From: Flavobacteriaceae bacterium UBA3078
GTDB lineage: Bacteria > Bacteroidota > Bacteroidia > Flavobacteriales > Flavobacteriaceae
Assembly: GCA_002366675.1 (NCBI GenBank)
Contig: DFBO01000009.1
Coordinates: 1 to 18,974, forward strand
Reading direction: 5' to 3'
DNA: 18,974 bases
Shown in pieces: positions 13,536 through 18,974 of the stretch (position 1 is the first letter of the stretch; each line of letters begins with the position of its first letter). The notes under the pieces were generated by a model. That model had not been told where the DNA came from and did not search any database. It saw only the letters and a program-made list of their open reading frames with translations. Made by a program: the position numbers and the translations under genes.

Positions 13536-14681
13536 ATGAAATTTCTAAAAAAACTCCTTAAATGGGTTGTTATTCTCTTTGGATTATTAATTATTATACT
13601 CTATATAACTGATACAGATTATTTAATTAAAGCCGTTAGAACTATTTATGCAAAAGGTCATAGCACTGCATATTTAGAGGATTACAAAGAGTTTGACAAT
13701 CAAATAATTGAAGCAGGAACGCCACAACCATGGGCAAATCATATAAATTATAATTCGGTTATAGAAACTGAAAGATTGCTTAAAGCGAATACTGATTTTG
13801 GTACAATTGCATATGTAATTATAAAAAACGATAGTATTTGGTTCGAAAATTATTACGATGGTTTTAATAAAGATTCAAAAACCAACTCTTTTTCTATGGC
13901 AAAAAGTTATGTGTCTGGACTCATGGGAAAAGCTATAGAAGATGGTTATATTAAAAATTTAGACCAACCTGTTGGCGATTTCTTTCCTGAATTTAGCGAA
14001 GGTTTAGCTGCTAAAATGACTGTTGGCGATTTATCTACAATGAGCTCTGGAACCAATTGGGATGAAGCTTATTATTCGCCATTATCTATTACAACACGTG
14101 CTTATTTTGATGATAATTTAGAAAAAGTAATTCTCGGATTAAAAGTAGTAGATGAACCTGGACAAGCGTTCAAGTATGCAAGTGGTGACACACAATTATT
14201 AGCTATGGTCATTGAAAAGGCAACTGGTAAAAAAATATACGATTACCTAACAGAAACGTTTTGGAAACCGCTTGGCTCTGAAAATTCTACACTTTGGCAA
14301 GTAGATAGTGAAGATCATGATTTGGTAAAAGCATACTGCTGTATTGCAAGTAACGCCAAAGATTTCGCGCGTTTTGGAAAGCTTTATAAAGACCATGGAA
14401 AATGGAACGGAAAACAAATTTTAGATTCTACTTTTATAGCAAAATCAATTACACCTCGATTCAGTCCAGAATATGGCTATGGTTGGTGGTTAAGTAAAAA
14501 GGGAGACAAATCATTTTTTATGATGCGTGGTCATTTAGGTCAATATGTTATTGTAGAGCCTAATGATAATATTATCATTGTGCGTTTAGGTCATCAAAAA
14601 TCAGCAGATGCTGGCATTGGTATGTTTTCTGAAGACATTAATATTTATGTTGAAGAAGCTTATAAAATGTTAGAAAAATGA
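13536..14681 (+). CDS. Membrane-anchored serine hydrolase, beta-lactamase family (class C fold)
   Basis: A 381-residue protein of the beta-lactamase/penicillin-binding-protein-like family (Pfam Beta-lactamase). A hydrophobic helix at 9-25 with basic residues before it acts as an N-terminal anchor, leaving the enzyme on the periplasmic side; no lipobox cysteine is seen. The active serine motif SxxK is Ser120-Met-Ala-Lys123. The second motif is Tyr214-Ala-Ser216, where class C enzymes have YxN, and the third appears as HLG at 333-335 in place of KTG. These are features of esterase- or peptidase-like members more than true beta-lactamases. Its stop overlaps the start of the exonuclease gene (ATGA). 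Antibiotic resistance should not be inferred from the family name. Confidence 0.88.
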   Translation: MKFLKKLLKWVVILFGLLIIILYITDTDYLIKAVRTIYAKGHSTAYLEDYKEFDNQIIEAGTPQPWANHINYNSVIETERLLKANTDFGTIAYVIIKNDSIWFENYYDGFNKDSKTNSFSMAKSYVSGLMGKAIEDGYIKNLDQPVGDFFPEFSEGLAAKMTVGDLSTMSSGTNWDEAYYSPLSITTRAYFDDNLEKVILGLKVVDEPGQAFKYASGDTQLLAMVIEKATGKKIYDYLTETFWKPLGSENSTLWQVDSEDHDLVKAYCCIASNAKDFARFGKLYKDHGKWNGKQILDSTFIAKSITPRFSPEYGYGWWLSKKGDKSFFMMRGHLGQYVIVEPNDNIIIVRLGHQKSADAGIGMFSEDINIYVEEAYKMLEK

Positions 14682-15391
14682 TTACAAAACTAAATCTTGA
14701 AAACCTCTTATTTCTGGACATTGAAACTGTTCCAGAAACTCGGTACTTCTCTGATTTAGATGAAACCAAACAAGCTCTTTGGGAACACAAAACTCAATAC
14801 CAAAGAAAAGACGAATTTACAGCAGAAGAATTCTATGATAGAGCAGGGATTTGGGCTGAATTTGGAAAAATAGTCTGTATTTCAGTTGGATATTTTACAT
14901 TTCAAGGAGATGTTAGAACATTTAGAGTCACCTCATTTTATGGCGAAGAAATTAAGATACTAAAAGATTTTAAAAATCTTCTTATTTCTCATTTTAGTCA
15001 GACTAAACATTTATTATGCGCTCATAATGGTAAAGAATTCGATTTTCCATTTATAGCAAGACGCATGATTATTCATAATATCGAATTGCCATATAAACTT
15101 AATTTATTTGGAAAAAAACCTTGGGAAGTGCCTCATCTAGACACCCTAGAACTCTGGAAATTTGGAGATTACAAACATTATACATCATTAAAATTGTTAA
15201 CTAATATTTTAGGGATACCATCTCCAAAAGATGATATTGATGGTAGTGAAGTGTGTCGCGTGTATTACGAAGAAAACCAAATAGACAGGATTATTACTTA
15301 TTGTGAAAAAGACACCATTGCTGTAGCACAAATTTTCTTAAGACTTCGTGGAGACGAGTTGCTTCATGATAATGAGATCATTCATATTTAA
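14678..15391 (+). CDS. Predicted 3'-5' exonuclease, DEDD superfamily (PolB-like)
   Basis: A 237-residue stand-alone exonuclease resembling the 3'-5' exonuclease domain of family B DNA polymerases (Pfam DNA_pol_B_exo2-like). ExoI motif: Asp14 and Glu16 in LFLDIETVPE. ExoII: Asp122 in HNGKEFDFPF. ExoIII: Tyr208 and Asp212 in YCEKD, making it a DEDDy enzyme. All four metal-binding acids and the tyrosine are present, so it is probably active on DNA ends or single strands. There is no polymerase domain. It overlaps the preceding hydrolase gene by four bases, an odd partner. The following 115-base gap holds the efflux operon promoter. Confidence 0.9.
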   Translation: MITKLNLENLLFLDIETVPETRYFSDLDETKQALWEHKTQYQRKDEFTAEEFYDRAGIWAEFGKIVCISVGYFTFQGDVRTFRVTSFYGEEIKILKDFKNLLISHFSQTKHLLCAHNGKEFDFPFIARRMIIHNIELPYKLNLFGKKPWEVPHLDTLELWKFGDYKHYTSLKLLTNILGIPSPKDDIDGSEVCRVYYEENQIDRIITYCEKDTIAVAQIFLRLRGDELLHDNEIIHI

Positions 15392-15458
15392 TGTAGATCC
15401 TAAAGAGTTTTATTAGAGAATAGATGTTTCTATCAGTCGTGTATTCAATAATATTAAA

Positions 15459-15487
15459 TTGAAGGTTCAAAATATTAATTATATTTG
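15459..15487 (+). promoter_or_regulatory. Bacteroidota-type promoter of the efflux operon
   Basis: TTG at 15459-15461 and TATATTTG at 15480-15487, separated by 18 bases, match the Bacteroidota sigma factor consensus (-33 TTG, -7 TAnnTTTG). Transcription would begin near 15494, giving a leader of only about 13 bases before the channel-gene ATG. This is the best promoter match in the window. Confidence 0.6.
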
Positions 15488-15490
15488 AAC
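15459..15490. promoter_or_regulatory. Candidate operator: inverted repeats over the efflux promoter
   Basis: GTTCAAA (15465-15471) and TTTGAAC (15484-15490) are perfect 7-base inverted arms 12 bases apart. TTGAA (15459-15463) and TTCAA (15466-15470) form a second, tight inverted pair. The three half-sites cover the -33 box, spacer and -7 box, an ideal place for a repressor. No regulator gene adjoins the operon in this window. Confidence 0.45.
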
Positions 15491-15506
15491 AATATATTTT
15501 TTTCTT

Positions 15507-15956
15507 ATGGTTTTAAACATTTTTATCGGCTTAGTTGTTATCGGAATTACAATTATAATTCAAGGTTATGGCACTAAATTTTGGATACATCATATTATGA
15601 CTAATTATGCCGACAAACCCTTAGTTGGTTTTGATCAAAGAACCATAAGGCTGCTTGTATATAGTGCATTGTTCTTGTTGTCTTTAAATTTTCTAGAAGC
15701 TCTTATATGGGGATTTACCTATTATATTTTACCAGGAATTACAGAATTTCAAGATCTAGAAAAAGCTATTTATTTTTCATTAGTTACTTTTACCACTCTT
15801 GGATATGGGGAAATTACTATAAGTTCTCCTAGTAGAATTTTATCGGGCTTTGAAGCTATGAATGGAGTTTTATTATTAGGTTGGACTACAGCAATGATGT
15901 TTTCTGTATTACAACTTGTGATGAAAGAAACACTTAAAGTAAAGAAGAAAAAATAA
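15507..15956 (+). CDS. Small pore-loop ion channel protein (Ion_trans_2-like)
   Basis: A 149-residue membrane protein with hydrophobic helices at about 3-20, 48-75 and 115-138. Between the last two lies a pore loop, TFTTLGYGEI (94-103), whose TTLGYG matches the selectivity filter of potassium channels of the two-helix type. It has no cytoplasmic RCK domain. It is the first gene of the export operon: the adaptor gene starts one base after its stop. In that setting it may act with the exporter, for instance on ion balance, or simply be co-regulated; the sequence does not decide. Ion selectivity is inferred from the filter only. Confidence 0.8.
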   Translation: MVLNIFIGLVVIGITIIIQGYGTKFWIHHIMTNYADKPLVGFDQRTIRLLVYSALFLLSLNFLEALIWGFTYYILPGITEFQDLEKAIYFSLVTFTTLGYGEITISSPSRILSGFEAMNGVLLLGWTTAMMFSVLQLVMKETLKVKKKK

Positions 15957-15957
15957 T

Positions 15958-17106
15958 ATGGCAGCAGACCAAAAAAAAACATTTAAAGAAGAATCAAAAG
16001 AAGTTCCTCAAATTGAGACACCAGTAATCGAAGAAAAAAAGAGTCCCATAAAACTCATCTCTCGAATTGTATTATTAATTTCGGTATTGTTTTTTGTATG
16101 GTATCTTCTTTCCGAAAGACATACTCCTTACACAGATCAAGCAAGAATTAAAGGTTTAGTAACACCTATAACCTCAAGAGTTTCGGGAAATATAATCGAT
16201 ATTAGAATTCAGCTACATAGTCAAGTTAAAACTGGAGATACTTTATTTCAAATAGACCCAGTACCTTATGAAATTGCCGTTTTAAAAGCAGAAGCTAATA
16301 TTGATAATACAACACAGTCTGTAGCAGCAAGTACGTCTTCTGTTAAATCTGCTGCTGGTAGATTAGGAGTTGCCAAAGCACAATTAGATAGAGCTCAAAG
16401 AAACTGGAATAGAGTTGAAAGAGTCATGCAAGAAAATGCAGGAGCACTTTCTGAAAATGATAAAGATCAATCTGAAACGGCTTTATTAACTGCTACGGAA
16501 CAGGTTGCTTCTGCAGAGGCTAACCTAGATCGTGCCAAACAATCGCTTGGTGATTCTGGCCCTGACAATCCGAAAATTAGGGCAGCAATAAAAGATTTGG
16601 AAAAAGCACAGTTAGATTTAGCCTTTACAACTATTATTGCTTCTACAGATGGTGTTATTGAAAGTTATGATCTTAATCTTGGATATTTTGCTTCAGCTGG
16701 ACAACCCTTAACGACATTAATTTCACAAACAGATGTATGGATTCAAGCAGATTTAAAAGAAAACAATTTGTCCTTAATGAATATTGGAGATCCAGTAAAA
16801 TTTACATTAGATATTGATCCTGGAAAAATATACGAAGGTACCGTTCGCAGCATGGGATTCGGTGTTGCTACCAATAAACCTAACAAAGGTGGTTTGCCAA
16901 ATATTGATAATAAATCAGGATGGTTAAGAGATCCACAAAGATTTCCTATTATCATTGGATTGAATAACACCGATGAAAGTTTTAAAAAGAAAATTAGACT
17001 TGGAGGGCAAGCAGATATTGTAGTATATACAGGATCTAATGGATTACTCAATGTTTTAGCATCTTTAAGAATTAGATTTAATTCATGGTTATCTTATGTT
17101 AGGTAA
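15958..17106 (+). CDS. HlyD/EmrA-family membrane fusion protein
   Basis: A 382-residue periplasmic adaptor. A basic, lysine- and glutamate-rich cytoplasmic tail (1-34) precedes one transmembrane helix (about 35-51). The barrel-sandwich (biotinyl-lipoyl-like) domain follows in two halves, VTPITSRVSGNIIDI (68-82) to GDTLFQIDP (93-101) and DGVIESYDLNLGYFASAGQ (about 231-249). A long alpha-helical hairpin at about 103-225 is for docking to the outer membrane factor. A beta-barrel runs from about 258 to 355. It would join the inner membrane partner encoded next to the outer membrane channel. The gene is one base after the channel gene, and the following gene starts 11 bases inside its end. Confidence 0.93.
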   Translation: MAADQKKTFKEESKEVPQIETPVIEEKKSPIKLISRIVLLISVLFFVWYLLSERHTPYTDQARIKGLVTPITSRVSGNIIDIRIQLHSQVKTGDTLFQIDPVPYEIAVLKAEANIDNTTQSVAASTSSVKSAAGRLGVAKAQLDRAQRNWNRVERVMQENAGALSENDKDQSETALLTATEQVASAEANLDRAKQSLGDSGPDNPKIRAAIKDLEKAQLDLAFTTIIASTDGVIESYDLNLGYFASAGQPLTTLISQTDVWIQADLKENNLSLMNIGDPVKFTLDIDPGKIYEGTVRSMGFGVATNKPNKGGLPNIDNKSGWLRDPQRFPIIIGLNNTDESFKKKIRLGGQADIVVYTGSNGLLNVLASLRIRFNSWLSYVR

Positions 17107-18136
17107 CACTTTAATAGATAAAGTTTCCAAATACGATTGGGAGATATCCATTCCAGTGGTTCGTTATGTAGTAGGTATCAGTTTTATTTTATTAGTATCT
17201 TCATTAATGGGATACCCTTTAGCCTACCTGACTACAGTACTTGCATTAGGGTATATTGCACCAGGAGCAAAACCCCTTACCTTAAAACAAGGTTTCAATT
17301 TTATATTAGTTTTAATTCTTATCAACTTAATTACTTTTGCATTTAGCTCCTTTTTTAAAGATTACCCTTTAGTATTTATGCCTCTTTTGTGTTTGGGTGT
17401 ATTGTGGATCTATTACACAAACAAATTACCTCAAATGGTAAAATTATTTGCAATCGTAAGTATCTTTTTAATTCCTCTTATGTCATTAGAGCCAACAGGT
17501 GTGAGTGCATTTGTAGCCATAAGTTTAGTGCTTAATGCTTTTATGGCTATCAGCTTAACACAATTAGTATTTAAAATTTTCCCCTGGTCATCTGCAGATG
17601 AAATATTTGTTAAAACCAAAGAACAAGCAGCGAATATCTCCGAATACGAGCGATTCAAATATGCGAGAAATATTCTTTTTATTTTACTTCCTGTTTTATT
17701 GTTATTCTTTATTTTTAAATTATCTGGTGGTTTATTGATTCTTATATTTATTGGCATATTATCTATGAGTCCTGCCCTTGCAAATGTTAAAGTGGGAAAA
17801 TTTATGATTATTGCAAATATCTTAGGTGGTTTATTTGCTATAATAGGCTATCAATTATTAGTTTTTGTTCCTATGCTCCCTTTTATGATACTAATTACCT
17901 TATTAATAGGATTTGTTTTTGGAAGTAAACTATTTTCTGATTCTAAACTAGCTCCAATTTTTGGCACTGGCTTTTCTACTTTCTTGCTTATTTTGGGATC
18001 GGTTACTTCTTCAGATGATGAAGCTGGGTCAGCAGTTTGGTCGAGACTTATACAAATAGCTGTAGCTGTAATCTATGTTGTTATTGCTTTTGGAATATTA
18101 CATTATTACCAAAATAAAAAAAGTAAAATTGCATGA
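17096..18136 (+). CDS. DUF2955/FUSC-like inner membrane transporter component
   Basis: A 346-residue polytopic membrane protein with about ten to twelve hydrophobic segments in two halves split by a polar stretch (about 165-190). It resembles DUF2955 proteins, relatives of the fusaric acid resistance/AaeB family, which are encoded beside HlyD-type adaptors and are thought to export aromatic acids or similar small molecules. The conserved-looking C-terminal segment GTGFSTFLLILGS and WSRLIQIAVAVIY (about 290-328) supports this. The start overlaps the adaptor by 11 bases and the stop overlaps the outer membrane factor by four (ATGA). The substrate is unknown. The family call rests on context and general resemblance, not a catalytic motif. 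Confidence 0.75.
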   Translation: MLGNTLIDKVSKYDWEISIPVVRYVVGISFILLVSSLMGYPLAYLTTVLALGYIAPGAKPLTLKQGFNFILVLILINLITFAFSSFFKDYPLVFMPLLCLGVLWIYYTNKLPQMVKLFAIVSIFLIPLMSLEPTGVSAFVAISLVLNAFMAISLTQLVFKIFPWSSADEIFVKTKEQAANISEYERFKYARNILFILLPVLLLFFIFKLSGGLLILIFIGILSMSPALANVKVGKFMIIANILGGLFAIIGYQLLVFVPMLPFMILITLLIGFVFGSKLFSDSKLAPIFGTGFSTFLLILGSVTSSDDEAGSAVWSRLIQIAVAVIYVVIAFGILHYYQNKKSKIA

Positions 18137-18974
18137 AGTTAATTCTAAAATATGGCCTTCTTTATAGTTTAATCTCAGTGATTTTACTGAATTTATCTTC
18201 TTGTAAAGTTGGTAAAGATTATGTTAGAGAAGAACAAAACCTTCCTGAAACCTACCGACAAGAGGCAAATACTGAAAGCTCTATTGCTACTATTAAATGG
18301 TGGGAATTATTTAAAGACCCCGTTTTAGTTAGTTTGATAGATACTGCATTAAAAGAAAACAAAAACATAAAAATAGCTGTTACAAGATTAGAAGAATCGC
18401 AAATTTATTTTGATCTGTCTAAAGCCGATTTTTATCCAAGTGTTAATTATTATGGTGGTGCTTCAAGTGGGATTAATTCTGAGGTTTCAGATTTTTCTAA
18501 CAGTATTGTTACAGGAGTTAATGTTTCATATACAATTGATTTATGGCAACGTATAAAATCGTTAAACGAATCTGCTAGACAAGAATATCTTGCTACAGAA
18601 TATGCTTATAAAACAGTGACCATTTCCATAATTTCATCGGTCGCTTCAGCATATATTTCTTTACGAGATTTAGATAATCGATTATTAATTTCAGAGAAAA
18701 CTGCAAAAAATTTCATGGATAACTTAGATGTTATGCAAGCGAGATTTGAAGGAGGATTTGTTAATGAAGTTGATTTAACGCAATCGAAAATTCAATTAAT
18801 AGAAGCTCAAGCTACTATAGAAGTTTTATTAAGATCAAGACAACAATTAGAAAATGGAATAAGTGTCCTAATGGGATCTGTTCCAATAGAAATTACACGT
18901 GGTTTAGAATTGCAAGAACAAATTTCATTACCAGAAGTTCCAACAGGCATACCATCAGAATTAATATCAAGAAG
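18133..18974 (+). CDS. Outer membrane efflux lipoprotein, TolC/NodT type (partial)
   Basis: The first 280 codons of a gene cut by the window end. A signal peptide with a lipobox (LSSC, Cys24) precedes VGKDYV, the usual start of NodT-type outer membrane factors. WWELFKDPVLVSLIDTAL (about 55-72) and a run of heptad-rich helices follow, with FYPSVNYYGG (about 99-108) and YTIDLWQRI (about 132-140) as family landmarks. The last visible residues, IPSELISR, begin the conserved LLxRRPDI block that opens the second repeat, so about half the protein is seen. It would form the outer membrane channel for the exporter. Its ATG overlaps the stop of the DUF2955 gene. Confidence 0.9.
   Translation, partial: MKLILKYGLLYSLISVILLNLSSCKVGKDYVREEQNLPETYRQEANTESSIATIKWWELFKDPVLVSLIDTALKENKNIKIAVTRLEESQIYFDLSKADFYPSVNYYGGASSGINSEVSDFSNSIVTGVNVSYTIDLWQRIKSLNESARQEYLATEYAYKTVTISIISSVASAYISLRDLDNRLLISEKTAKNFMDNLDVMQARFEGGFVNEVDLTQSKIQLIEAQATIEVLLRSRQQLENGISVLMGSVPIEITRGLELQEQISLPEVPTGIPSELISR

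Noticed and set aside
13536..14681. Calling this gene an antibiotic-resistance beta-lactamase.
   Set aside because: The SxxK serine motif is present, but the second and third motifs are YAS and HLG, as in esterase- or peptidase-like relatives, so resistance cannot be claimed.
15420..15433. ATAGA-TGTT-TCTAT hairpin after the exonuclease gene as a terminator.
   Set aside because: The five-pair A/T-rich stem has no following T-run, so it is too weak to call.

Overview
The window looks like chromosomal DNA of a member of the Bacteroidota, most likely a Flavobacteriaceae. It is AT-rich, genes are tightly packed, start codons have little or no Shine-Dalgarno sequence, exact copies of the Bacteroidota -7 promoter element (TAnnTTTG) occur in the larger gaps, and the heme proteins are of flavobacterial type. 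The genus cannot be fixed by reading alone. No tRNA, rRNA, CRISPR array, insertion sequence or phage gene was seen, and no stretch over 300 bases lacks a gene.

Layout. (1) 39-5255, all on the minus strand: enoyl-CoA hydratase, an NtrY-like sensor histidine kinase, HemJ (protoporphyrinogen oxidase), a short MATE-transporter remnant, ferrochelatase HemH, and an AraC-family regulator. (2) 5256-5449: a divergent control region with a promoter-like element facing each way. (3) 5450-13466, plus strand: hemA, a hemC-hemD fusion, hemE, a GNAT acetyltransferase, hemF, hemB, then a CNNM/CBS membrane protein and a methylated-DNA repair methyltransferase, many overlapping or nearly touching. (4) 13536-15391: a membrane-anchored serine hydrolase of the beta-lactamase fold, and a DEDD 3'-5' exonuclease. 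(5) 15507 to the window end: a small pore-loop channel protein, an EmrA/HlyD-type adaptor, a DUF2955/FUSC-like membrane protein and the start of a TolC/NodT-type outer membrane lipoprotein. These four form one tight operon behind a promoter that overlaps an inverted repeat.

How the genes work together. The core is a near-complete protoheme pathway from glutamyl-tRNA: HemA, (HemL not in the window), HemB, HemC-HemD, HemE, HemF (oxygen-dependent), HemJ and HemH. The AraC-type regulator sits at the divergence point and is a candidate local regulator. The last operon encodes a trans-envelope export system.

Most notable: a MATE gene that appears to have lost its middle while keeping an in-frame start, stop and coupling to hemH; TTCC...GGAA hairpins placed 6-8 nt before the start codons of hemA, hemE and hemH; a HemC-HemD fusion; a cysteine cluster in HemH; and three TTGAA/TTCAA half-sites on the efflux-operon promoter. 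The pathways and families themselves are known. No wholly new system was identified; the novelty candidates are regulatory and remnant features.
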